Source of the DNA: Phycisphaeraceae bacterium
Lineage (GTDB): Bacteria; Planctomycetota; Phycisphaerae; Phycisphaerales; Phycisphaeraceae
Assembly (NCBI GenBank): GCA_002704825.1
Contig: PAIY01000242.1
Span: forward strand, 1-34,083
DNA: 34,083 nt
Reading direction: 5' to 3'
Shown here: in pieces, positions 24,234 through 32,405 of the stretch
Layout of the letters: each line of letters begins with the position of its first letter
Numbering within the stretch: position 1 is the first letter of the stretch
The notes under the pieces: model-generated
Database searches by the model: none
Seen by the model: the letters and a program-made list of their open reading frames with translations, nothing else
Told to the model about the DNA's origin: nothing
Position numbers and translations under genes: made by a program

Positions 24234-26072
24234 TTACACCGTCACCTTCGCCAACTCACGGCGTTGGAAAATCAACCACGCCATCAGCAGACAGAAACCC
24301 GAGGAAACCAGTCCCACCCAGATGGCTGATTCACCAAGCATCATCATCGAAACCACCCGTCCGTCGGAGACCAGTGGCGTGGGGTTATAGGTACTGAATT
24401 CCGGGACAATGGCGATGAACATTTCACCGACCAATCGGATGATAATCTTGGTCGCTTCCCAATATTTACCATCACCGACATTGCTGACCAATGCACTCCA
24501 GATGAGAACGATTTTCTCCCAGAGATTCACATTCATATTACTGTAGCCAGCATAGTATCGCAGTGACTCCTTGAGGTAATTGCTGGCAATGGCGGCAAAG
24601 TAAATCATGAAACTCAGCAGGCAGGCCACGGGGAAGCCCAGGAATGTACCCGCCATCACACCAAGCATCGCCAGGAAACCCAGCCGAACCCAGATCATGG
24701 CCAGCGAACGAACCAGATTTGGACCGAAGCTGCCGATGTTGTAAAGCATTTCAAGTCCGCTGCCGGGACTGAAGCTGATCGTTGCTGGGAACGTGGCCTC
24801 GGGCGCCATCAGGTTCACATTCTGGATACGCAGTTTGATCTTGCCTTGATCATCCACATAAGCTGGATCAATGCTCATGACATGGAAGTTGTCATTGGCC
24901 ACTTCCGTAGGGATATGCTGTCCCTGGAAAATGGGGTAAGGTCGGTCATTGATCCAAAGTCCCATGCGCACCATTTCATCGTCAGGCGCTTTGGACATCT
25001 TGGGTTTGAAGCGTAACTGGATCGGCAAGTTTCTTTCGACAGCCGGTTGTAGATTCTCAAAGACATACGTCTGAGATTCATGCGGGCCGATGGCATACCA
25101 CTGGGCAATGATGCGATTCTGAATGGCCTTGCGCTGTTGAGCGGTCAAGCGTTCCCCATACTCATCCGGATTTTCTCGACGCAAACGCTCATGGCGACTT
25201 CGCAGTTCAGCAGCAAAATCCATCCCATCCGGTGGCGAGGCCTTGGCGGACTCGCGTGCGGTGAGAACCTCGTAACGCACTGCCCCCAACTCAATCTGTG
25301 GCGTGGTCGGATTGCTCACCGGCTGCTGCGCCAGAATCTGCGTCAACGTGTAAATCCCCACGCCTGACACCGCCAGCAATAACATGTTCAATAAGGCAAC
25401 ACCCAACCATTTGCCCATGAGATATTGGATACGGCTAACCGGTTTGACCATGGTCATGAAAATGTTCTTGCGTGTGATCTCACCACAAATGCTGCCGCAA
25501 ACCAGGAACACCGTCATCAGACTCAGCAGCACACTCATGCCACCCAATGACCAGTTGAGGAAGAACTTGACGCGATAGTCCAGCCGTTCCTGAGCATCAA
25601 TGAGAATCGGTAAGATCGGGATCATCAACACCACGCCGATGATGAAAATCAAAGCGATCTTCATGCGGATGGCTTCATCGACCAGCGTGCGTGCGACACC
25701 AAAAATCGGGTGACCACCACTAAGTAACAGTCGGATCAACCACAGGCCGATGACAAACAACTCGGCCATGGCCCAGATACCGATGAGCACAATGGCATAA
25801 CCGCTGTAGCTTCGCGAAGTCAACATCGGGCCAGCAATGGCAGCGGTGCAGAGTGTCGCAATGACCATCGCACCGATCGTCTTCATACCTGAGACATTGC
25901 GGCCCAGCCAAAAGCCCCAGAGTAACCACAGCACCGCAAATGCCTGTGCAATTCGAAAGACAATGGCACCAGCCAGGATGTGATCCTGCAACCCCAGCAG
26001 GATCGCTCCACCGCCTAAAAGCAGCAGTCCGCCGATGTACACAAGTAACCATTTGACCCAGGGTTTGTTCAT
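24234..26072 (-). CDS. ABC-2 type transporter permease with large extracytoplasmic domain
   Basis: This 612-residue membrane protein has four or more helices in its first ~160 residues and an ABC-2 permease core. The core includes FLVCGSICGEITRKNIFMTM followed by KPVSRIQYLMGKWLGVALLN, the cytoplasmic coupling-helix region of this family. Residues ~255-440 form a large soluble insertion (VRYEVLTARESAKASPPDGM to MLYNIG) predicted to face outward. Then come three helices (RLGFLAMLGVMAGTFLGFPV and following) and a final helix before RRELAKVTV. It should pair with the ATP-binding protein encoded 47 bases upstream. The divergent permease at 32406-33371 shares the KPVSR-x5-GK-x-LGV signature, so the two may be half-transporters for the same or related ATPases. 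The start ATG has AAAGAGA upstream. The substrate is unknown; export of a lipid or polymer is typical of such proteins. Confidence 0.86.
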   Translation of the reverse strand: MNKPWVKWLLVYIGGLLLLGGGAILLGLQDHILAGAIVFRIAQAFAVLWLLWGFWLGRNVSGMKTIGAMVIATLCTAAIAGPMLTSRSYSGYAIVLIGIWAMAELFVIGLWLIRLLLSGGHPIFGVARTLVDEAIRMKIALIFIIGVVLMIPILPILIDAQERLDYRVKFFLNWSLGGMSVLLSLMTVFLVCGSICGEITRKNIFMTMVKPVSRIQYLMGKWLGVALLNMLLLAVSGVGIYTLTQILAQQPVSNPTTPQIELGAVRYEVLTARESAKASPPDGMDFAAELRSRHERLRRENPDEYGERLTAQQRKAIQNRIIAQWYAIGPHESQTYVFENLQPAVERNLPIQLRFKPKMSKAPDDEMVRMGLWINDRPYPIFQGQHIPTEVANDNFHVMSIDPAYVDDQGKIKLRIQNVNLMAPEATFPATISFSPGSGLEMLYNIGSFGPNLVRSLAMIWVRLGFLAMLGVMAGTFLGFPVACLLSFMIYFAAIASNYLKESLRYYAGYSNMNVNLWEKIVLIWSALVSNVGDGKYWEATKIIIRLVGEMFIAIVPEFSTYNPTPLVSDGRVVSMMMLGESAIWVGLVSSGFCLLMAWLIFQRRELAKVTV

Positions 26073-26119
26073 CTGATCTCTTTACGAACGTCAATCAACT
26101 TGCCGTTGATCCAATTGGT

Positions 26120-27409
26120 TTAGTCCTTCTTGCCACCGAGCAGATCATCCAGCACACTTTGATCACCCGCAACAGGCTTCTTGGGTTCAGCGGGTTTGGG
26201 CTGATCATCCGACGCTTTGGATTGCTCGGGTTGCGACGATGTTGCTGCCTTAGTCTCAGGCTCAGGTGTGGGTGCAGGCTTGTTCTGTGTCAGTGAAGCA
26301 AGCACGTCATCGTCAGCTTTGGAGGCTTGCGTTTCTTTGGAAGCTTGCGATTTTTCCTGCTGGTCTTCAGTAAGTTGAATGGGCTTGGATTTGACCAGAT
26401 CATCGAGCACCTGTTCACGTGAAACCTGTGTGTCGGCAGATGCGGTGGGCAAGTCACTGGAAAGAAACTCAGCGATGCGACCGCCTGCACGGGCGCCGGA
26501 TGTTTCTACGCCTTCGGTTTGTGCCTGGTGCACAATGTCCAGGAACAGGGATTCGAGTTTCTGCCGGGGATGATCGACACGCGAGATGTCATAGCCCTTG
26601 GCAGCGAGCACCTTGCGGATTTCCTCAATCGTCTGATCATCCAGACCGGGTACTTCCAGCGTGGTCGCTTCCTGCTTGGTGAGTAGTTCGTCGACGGTGC
26701 CTTCCTGTCGGACTTTACCGCCGTACATGATGGAAACACGATCGCAGACATCTTCGACGTCGGAGAGCAGGTGCGAGCAAAGCAGAATCGTCTTGCCCCG
26801 CGATTTGAGTTCCAGCAGCAGGTCCTTGATCTGACGCGTGCCGATGGGGTCCAGACCGGTGGTCGGTTCGTCGAGTATCAGCAGATGCGGGTCATTGATC
26901 AAGGCTTGAGCCAGACCGATACGACGCTGCATGCCCTTGGAGTATTCGCCCACCGGACGGCGTTGCACGGCTTCAAGTCCAACCATCTCCAGCAACATGT
27001 CCACACGACGCTTGCGCTGCAGACGGTTCTGGAAAAACAGTCGCGCGTAATAGTCGAGCGTTTCACGGGCATTGAGGAATCGATAGAGATAGGACTCTTC
27101 GGGCAGATAGCCGATCATCTTTTTGATGGCAACATCTTCGGGACGTTTACCCAACACCGAGATGCGACCTGACGTCGGATGCAGCAGGCCGAGGATCATC
27201 TTGATGGTGGTACTCTTACCCGAGCCGTTGGGACCGAGCAGTCCAAAGAGTTCGCCACGCTGAACATTGATGGAGATGTTGTCCACCGCGCGGACGCGAT
27301 TGCGCATCCAGAAGTCTTTGAAAATTTTGGTCAGACCGATACAGCGAATCACATCGTGTGAGTTCTCGACGGCCTGGGCCTGGTTTTGACTGGTCATTGC
27401 GGAAGTCAT
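26120..27409 (-). CDS. ABC transporter ATP-binding protein with long low-complexity C-terminal tail
   Basis: The first ~235 residues are a complete ABC ATPase: Walker A GPNGSGKST, Q-loop region YLPEESYLY, signature YSKGMQRRIG, Walker B LLILDEPTTGLDP and H-loop LCSH. This type drives ABC-2 exporters such as the permease encoded next. After the domain comes a regulatory-type region (VPGLDDQTIEEIRKVLAAKG), then a ~130-residue disordered tail rich in Gln, Ser, Lys, Ala and Pro. Within the tail the short motif VLDDL or VLASL recurs at about 334, 369 and 419, each followed closely by a Lys, the last being VLDDLLGGKKD at the C-terminus. That pattern suggests repeated docking peptides. The ATG at 27409 is preferred over a TTG two codons earlier. 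It overlaps no neighbour and is 26 bases from the HflK-like gene, so co-transcription is very likely. Confidence 0.92.
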   Translation of the reverse strand: MTSAMTSQNQAQAVENSHDVIRCIGLTKIFKDFWMRNRVRAVDNISINVQRGELFGLLGPNGSGKSTTIKMILGLLHPTSGRISVLGKRPEDVAIKKMIGYLPEESYLYRFLNARETLDYYARLFFQNRLQRKRRVDMLLEMVGLEAVQRRPVGEYSKGMQRRIGLAQALINDPHLLILDEPTTGLDPIGTRQIKDLLLELKSRGKTILLCSHLLSDVEDVCDRVSIMYGGKVRQEGTVDELLTKQEATTLEVPGLDDQTIEEIRKVLAAKGYDISRVDHPRQKLESLFLDIVHQAQTEGVETSGARAGGRIAEFLSSDLPTASADTQVSREQVLDDLVKSKPIQLTEDQQEKSQASKETQASKADDDVLASLTQNKPAPTPEPETKAATSSQPEQSKASDDQPKPAEPKKPVAGDQSVLDDLLGGKKD

Positions 27410-27435
27410 AGGCAAACTCTATTTCATCACCAAAA

Positions 27436-28725
27436 TCATCGGTTGTTCTGACGCGATTCCTGTTCCAACTGCAGACGCTTACGTTCACGTTCACGCTTGA
27501 CACTGGGGTCGCGATTGAGTTCCAGATATTGCTGACCATCCTGGGTGACGTAGAACGTTTCGTTCATGTCACTGGAAAGGATCTCACGACGAGCGTCCTG
27601 AATCAAACGCTGCTGAATGATGCGCGGACTCTGTTGATACTGATCGTAAAGCTGTTCAAGCTTCTGTGCTTCGGACTGGACTTTTTCAACGATGCTGGTG
27701 CGGTAGACCTGAGCTTCATTGATGATGCCAGCGACTTCACCGCTGATGGGCGTGTTGTCGATATTCAGTGCGTTGAGCACGGTGTCCAGTTCATTGTTGA
27801 TCGCATCAAGCTCGGCACCTTCAGTGTGATTGTCGACTGCGAACTCATACTTCTCAACCAGACTCAGCAATTGATCATGTGCTTCACCTGCAGCGGTTGA
27901 GAGAATGTTGACGCGTTGTTCCTGGGCGGATTCGATCTCACGTGCTTTTTCGTTTTCGGCATTGAGCACCGCCTGAAAGGCCGGGCGCGTGGACAGGGGC
28001 ACGGTCATCTGTGTGATGGAGACGGTCTTGACTTCAAGGCCGGTCTTCATGCCATCAAGCGTGCCTTGCATGTGATTCTTGATCGACTCGGCATTGGTCA
28101 CGCCTTTGAGAAGATCATCCGCGGTGAGTTGGGCAACGTTCTTGACGATGGCCTGTTCGGCTGCCAACTCCACGAGCTTATGCGCCAGTTTTTTGTCATC
28201 TCCGACATTTTCCACATAGGCCGTCGGATCACTGACTTGATAGGTCAGCGACCATTGCGTGTGGACGATGTTGGCATCGCCGGTGATCAATGAACCATCT
28301 TTGACAGGATTGAGAGGCCCCATGCGGGACTCAGCCATTTCGTCAATGGTTTTGCCTGCATCCCGTTTGTCGTCATACTCAAACCAGAAGGCTTTTTTGA
28401 CATCCAGAACACGTTCAGTCAGTTCGACGGGAATCACTTCATCAATCGGATAAGGCAGCGCGAAGTAAGGTCCGCCACTGGGCAGATCGGACTTGATGAT
28501 TTTCCCGAAACGAAGTTGAACCGCGGTCTTGTTGGATTCGACATTGAAAAAGCCACTGCCGAAGTAAACCACAACGAGAACGACCATGATAACCTTCAAC
28601 GCAGTGAAGCAGAACTGCAGCGCATCAGCCAGTGATTGTGCAGCCGGATCAAAGCCCGGGTCCTGCGCACCGCGTGGCTGAGCGGTGTGTTCGTGGTCAT
28701 GATCGTGATGATGCTTGTGAGCCAT
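27436..28725 (-). CDS. HflK-like SPFH/band 7 membrane protein with His-rich N-terminus
   Basis: HflK-type proteins assemble with HflC into large membrane cages, known in Escherichia coli to enclose the FtsH protease. This 429-residue protein begins with a His/Asp cluster (HKHHHDHDHEH, residues 3-13) that could bind metal. One membrane helix follows (ALKVIMVVLVVVYFGSGFF), then the SPFH domain: SNKTAVQLRFGKI, PSGGPYFALPYPIDEV and DANIVHTQWSLTYQVSDPTAYV. A long coiled-coil part follows (LNAENEKAREIESAQEQRVN). Its C-terminus, rich in Arg and Gln, replaces the usual hydrophobic end. It is 62 bases downstream of the HflC-like gene and upstream of the ABC ATPase. The start ATG has AAGG upstream. Identification as an SPFH protein is firm; the HflK label reflects gene order and the N-terminal His cluster, also seen in some HflK proteins. 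Confidence 0.88.
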   Translation of the reverse strand: MAHKHHHDHDHEHTAQPRGAQDPGFDPAAQSLADALQFCFTALKVIMVVLVVVYFGSGFFNVESNKTAVQLRFGKIIKSDLPSGGPYFALPYPIDEVIPVELTERVLDVKKAFWFEYDDKRDAGKTIDEMAESRMGPLNPVKDGSLITGDANIVHTQWSLTYQVSDPTAYVENVGDDKKLAHKLVELAAEQAIVKNVAQLTADDLLKGVTNAESIKNHMQGTLDGMKTGLEVKTVSITQMTVPLSTRPAFQAVLNAENEKAREIESAQEQRVNILSTAAGEAHDQLLSLVEKYEFAVDNHTEGAELDAINNELDTVLNALNIDNTPISGEVAGIINEAQVYRTSIVEKVQSEAQKLEQLYDQYQQSPRIIQQRLIQDARREILSSDMNETFYVTQDGQQYLELNRDPSVKRERERKRLQLEQESRQNNR

Positions 28726-28787
28726 GTTGTATAACCTTGCTGGTTTAACGATCCTGTTAAATCGAACCTCAATTACTCAAATCAAAC

Positions 28788-29690
28788 TTACTGTCCTGCA
28801 GGCAGATTCACTTCGCCGACAGACTCAAACAGTCCCAGGTCTTCGGCAGGAAGCACGAAGGTGGAGTTGTTCTTGAGCATTTCCTTGAGGGCTTCGTTCT
28901 TGAACAGGAAGATGGCAAAATCTTCCTTGTCGTTGGCAAAGGAAGCGTAGTACTTGGCGGCTTCACGGTCACCCTTGGCACGAATTTCCTGGGCGCGACG
29001 TTCGGCGATGGCCTTCATGCGCTTGGCGGCGGTTTCGGCGTCGGACTTGATGGCAGCGGCCTTGGCTTTGCCTTCCTGACGAGCGTTGGCGGCCATGCGT
29101 TCACGGGTCTTCTTCATGGTTTCAAACACACTCTCGGTGGTCTTTTCAGGAAGCTTGATCCGACGGATACCCACCTGCTTGATGGTGATGCCGTAACCTG
29201 AATCATCAACGAGCTTCTGAAGCTGGTCGGTGGACATCTTTTCGATTTCCGTGAGCTTAAGCTGCGACGGGTCGGTGTTGACCAACTGACCGAAGGTGTA
29301 CTTGGAGATAATGCCACGCGATGTGGTCAGCAGAGACTCGATACGATCATTGGCATCTTCCACCGTGCGAATACGCTTGAAAAATGACAGTGGATCATCA
29401 ATGGACCATGTCACATAGGGGCGGATGGCAACGGTCTTTTCATCAGCGGTCTGCTGCTCAATGAGCTTGGGTTCGAGCACCTGCAGACGCGTGGAATAGG
29501 TTTCGACTTTCTGGAACGGCCAAGGCGCTTTGAAGTGCAGGCCCGGTTCCTTGATGATGCTGTTTTCATCGGCATTGTCGAAAGTGGTTTTGACTGCGAC
29601 TTCGTCATAGCGAACCTGGAAACAGACGGCATAGGTGCCGAGCATGACGACGACGATCAAGGCGATGATGAAACTGGTTTTGTTTTTCAT
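28788..29690 (-). CDS. hflC: HflC-like SPFH/band 7 membrane protein
   Basis: A 300-residue protein with an N-terminal membrane helix (SFIIALIVVVMLGTYAVCF) and an SPFH domain opening VRYDEVAVKTTFDNADENSI. EPGLHFKAPWPFQKVETYST is the HflC signature region, followed by YVTWSIDDPLSFFKR. A long Ala/Arg/Lys-rich helix (ARQEGKAKAAAIKSDAETAA), then RRAQEIRAKGDREAAKYYA, is the classic HflC coiled coil that builds the cage wall. In model systems HflC with HflK controls access of substrates to FtsH. Start chosen at the ATG at 29690; a TTG 11 codons earlier lacks the family's short N-terminus. It lies 60 bases downstream of the 7-TM/SPFH gene. Length is near that of E. coli HflC (about 330). Confidence 0.9.
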   Translation of the reverse strand: MKNKTSFIIALIVVVMLGTYAVCFQVRYDEVAVKTTFDNADENSIIKEPGLHFKAPWPFQKVETYSTRLQVLEPKLIEQQTADEKTVAIRPYVTWSIDDPLSFFKRIRTVEDANDRIESLLTTSRGIISKYTFGQLVNTDPSQLKLTEIEKMSTDQLQKLVDDSGYGITIKQVGIRRIKLPEKTTESVFETMKKTRERMAANARQEGKAKAAAIKSDAETAAKRMKAIAERRAQEIRAKGDREAAKYYASFANDKEDFAIFLFKNEALKEMLKNNSTFVLPAEDLGLFESVGEVNLPAGQ

Positions 29691-29750
29691 AATTGAATTC
29701 TCGTGTCCAAAGGAGCGAGTCAAGTCATTTCAATGGTGTTGACCGGATGA

Positions 29751-31841
29751 TTAATTGCTGGGATTGATGATGTTGTCCAATGCAGACTCAGGGTCTTTAA
29801 AGTCGAATCGGAAGACCGGGCGATTCCCTGTTTCCTGATCCTGACTGATGATGATCTTGCGTCGATCCTTGATGCCTTCGACAAGGGTGTCCAGAGACTG
29901 ACGGGCACGGTAGTACCGGGGAGCAAGCTTGTAGGCTTCAAACTCAGCACCGATTCGGCTGGCGCGAGCCAGTTCGGAGATCGAACGCTGCCAACGGTAA
30001 GCCTGAGCTTCGTCATTGATCATGGACAGTTCACCGGAAGCCTGAGCCAGGAGCTTGTCGACACGCTGCTGTGAGATATCGACCATCTTTTCGAGTTGGG
30101 CAAGCTTTTTTGCGTCCTTGGTGTTGCTGCGTTCCTGCTGCACGGTTTCCAGTTGCTTGATGGCAGCATTGATTTTCTGACCATGTTCATAGGAACCGGC
30201 AGTCTCCGATAGAATGCGGATGGCTTCGCCCTGGGCTTCCTGGATCGCACTTTCCTTTTGTTGCAAGGCATTGATCACTTCGTGGAATTTGTCAGCCACT
30301 TCACTCTTGGTCGGCGGATGCACGGAAGTGATGCCGACGAAGGTGACTTTCAAACCCAGTTCGCGTGCATCAGCAGCGATGGATTTCTGCAATTCCATGC
30401 CACCCTTTTCACGACCGTGAGCCAGGAGGAAGTCGACATCGTGTGTTGAGAAATACTCATTGACATGACGGTCAGCCAGATTCTCCAGCAACTTGGCCGG
30501 ATCATCTGCACTGGTGGCATACTTTTCGAGTTCTTCACTGAGAATGCAGTACTGCACGACGACTTCAGCGGGTAGCAGTCCGACGCCTGTGGAGTTGTCG
30601 GTGATGCCAGCGTCATCGAGTTGGGCACTGGGTGTCGGTGCAGTGATCATATACTCTTCTTCACCGTCGGCATGCTGATTGGTCCAGAGGATGGCAATGT
30701 CTGCTTCACTCTTGTTGCGGACCGAGCCGACAAAGGTTTCGTGCACGCGGTCAACATCAAACTTTTGCGTCTGCCCAAACGGCCAGGGAAGCTTGAAGTG
30801 AGGACCGGGGCCGACCTGCTTGGAGATTTGACCCATTTTCAGGATCAATGCCTGTTGATGCGGCTGAACCACCACGAAACTGGTGCTCAGCCAGACCACG
30901 GCAACGCCCAACAACAGCAGCGGCATGATCAACTTGCTCAGATCCTTGTAGAACCAACTGCTGGTGATCTCAAAACCAAACTGGTAGTTGATGGTTTCAC
31001 TGATGATCGAGCCCAGGCTCTTGGGAGCGGTGAGCATGCCCAGCACGCGACTGTCAAATGCCGGGCGACCAATTTCACCCTTCTTGCGGGGACGGTAGGC
31101 ACCAAGCAGGAAGGTGACGAGAAACTCAAGACCAACCAGGAACGTGATGGCAGGGAAAACAACAGCCAACGTGCCCATGAAGTCGGGCTTTTTGCTAAAG
31201 AGCACCACGATGGTGCCGATGACGGTGAGAACCGCCATCAGGAAGTTGCCCATCAAGTAGCTGGCACCGCCACGAAGCAGTTTCCATTCCTTGACGGAGG
31301 TCATACCTGAGACATAACGCCCAACGGCAAAGGCCATGAAAGCGATACCGACACTCAGGAAAAGCAGCACGGTCGGATTGGTTTCAGGGCCCAACGGTGC
31401 CACGGCGTCCGCGGCATCGGCTGCACTGCTGAGCATCGACTTGTTCTGGTTAAAGAGGTAGCCACCCAAAACCAGCAGGTAGATGGCAACGAGCAGACTC
31501 ACGATGTTCAGGCCCCAGGTCTGAAGCTTCTGCAGACGACGGCGAGCCAGGTCCAGGTCATCGGCCTGTTCCTCGAAAATGGCGGCGGCCTGCTGATCCT
31601 GATGGATGATCTGTTCGGCTTCAAGGGCTTCGACGCGTTCGATGCGAGCCTGATTGTAGAGCAGGCAAAGGACGATCCAGATGGGGATACCGCCGACGAA
31701 ATACCAGGTCGCCGCCTCGAGCGCCGGTGATTTGGCCCATAGGCCGATCAGGGCAATCGCGATGCTCAGAACAACCTGAACCACCAGGCCGACAATCGCT
31801 GCTGTCGTGGCGCGGCGGTATGTTTGTTGGTCATGTGCCAT
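29751..31841 (-). CDS. Seven-transmembrane/SPFH (HflK-like) fusion protein
   Basis: This 696-residue protein joins a polytopic domain to an SPFH domain. About seven membrane segments are visible: near 12-36, 44-62, 108-130, 155-175, 195-215, 225-249 and 305-325. Between the second and third is a charged helix (EQADDLDLARRRLQKLQTWG). The SPFH part begins after the last helix, VVVQPHQQALILKMGQISKQ, with GPHFKLPWPFGQTQKFDVDR typical of HflK. It continues with AEVVVQYCILSEELEKYATS, RELGLKVTFVGITSVHPP and a coiled coil (ESAIQEAQGEAIRILSETAG). Standard HflK has one membrane helix, so the six extra helices are unusual. It is the first gene of the cluster; GGAG lies 11 bases before its ATG. It probably forms a mixed cage with the two SPFH proteins encoded next. 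A fusion of this kind is known in some planctomycetes only from recollection. Confidence 0.87.
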   Translation of the reverse strand: MAHDQQTYRRATTAAIVGLVVQVVLSIAIALIGLWAKSPALEAATWYFVGGIPIWIVLCLLYNQARIERVEALEAEQIIHQDQQAAAIFEEQADDLDLARRRLQKLQTWGLNIVSLLVAIYLLVLGGYLFNQNKSMLSSAADAADAVAPLGPETNPTVLLFLSVGIAFMAFAVGRYVSGMTSVKEWKLLRGGASYLMGNFLMAVLTVIGTIVVLFSKKPDFMGTLAVVFPAITFLVGLEFLVTFLLGAYRPRKKGEIGRPAFDSRVLGMLTAPKSLGSIISETINYQFGFEITSSWFYKDLSKLIMPLLLLGVAVVWLSTSFVVVQPHQQALILKMGQISKQVGPGPHFKLPWPFGQTQKFDVDRVHETFVGSVRNKSEADIAILWTNQHADGEEEYMITAPTPSAQLDDAGITDNSTGVGLLPAEVVVQYCILSEELEKYATSADDPAKLLENLADRHVNEYFSTHDVDFLLAHGREKGGMELQKSIAADARELGLKVTFVGITSVHPPTKSEVADKFHEVINALQQKESAIQEAQGEAIRILSETAGSYEHGQKINAAIKQLETVQQERSNTKDAKKLAQLEKMVDISQQRVDKLLAQASGELSMINDEAQAYRWQRSISELARASRIGAEFEAYKLAPRYYRARQSLDTLVEGIKDRRKIIISQDQETGNRPVFRFDFKDPESALDNIINPSN

Positions 31842-31884
31842 GCTCTATTGGACTCCAAAAAGTCTTGTTTCCGCTGTCTTTCCC

Positions 31885-31912
31885 ACAAGGCTGTTAAGAG
31901 GTAACACCTTGT
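31885..31912 (-). promoter_or_regulatory. Stem-loop in the leader of the SPFH/ABC cluster
   Basis: ACAAGG and TGTTA (31885-31890, 31892-31896) pair with TAACA and CCTTGT (31902-31912) with one bulged base and a five-base loop. It lies 44-71 bases upstream of the first gene of the cluster and has no T-run on either strand. It may be a leader hairpin or a protein-binding inverted repeat. Confidence 0.45.
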
Positions 31913-32131
31913 TCAGATTCACTTAAGCACGCCCTGAGTCGATTTGATCCATGCGTTGCACAGACCCATACACCCCGAGTCAAAATGCGTGGCTTGCTAA
32001 TTGTTCGCAGCCAAATGCCGTTTTGTTCGCCTTGGGATCAGTTTTTTTCTTTTGCGTTACTTCCAATCCATTCCCCCAAACCACACAAGCCGCCAGATGG
32101 AAGACCGTAGGGATTGAGCGATGCAAAGAAT

Positions 32132-32160
32132 GAATCTCCCGCCTGCGCGGGAATGACGAA
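32132..32160 (-). repeat. Solo arm of the MITE-like repeat
   Basis: GAATCTCCCGCC through GGGAATGACGAA matches the left arm of the element at 22000-22088 in reverse complement, including the CCCGC/GCGGG self-pairing core. No second facing arm is apparent within 100 bases either side. It sits in the 564-base divergent gap between the SPFH/ABC cluster and the second permease. Apart from the leader hairpin and this arm, I see no gene or clear promoter there. Confidence 0.7.
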
Positions 32161-32405
32161 AAATACCAAGGCATGGAGTTTAATGATTTGAACTGCTATA
32201 GAATCTGACGGGGCTAGTTCGAATCAAAGCGTATCCACCCGATTCGACCTGTGGTCTGATCTGGCGGCTTGCGTTGATTCGATCCTTGATAACGCATCAC
32301 GATTGATTGCATAAAATCTCAAGCGCAATCCGAACCATCTTTCTGTCACCTGCGTATCATGGGAGTCGTCCTGCGCCTATAGCCCGGTATACGGAAGAGT
32401 GATAC

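Noticed and set aside
31951..32174. Two short overlapping frames of about 60 codons in the divergent gap before the second permease
   Set aside because: They read through the solo repeat arm and low-complexity DNA, and neither has a ribosome-binding site or family match.
32217..32225. GTTCGAATC, the T-loop sequence typical of tRNA genes, considered as a tRNA or attachment site
   Set aside because: Flanking bases do not form a five-base-pair T-stem, and no acceptor or anticodon arm is present at the right distance.
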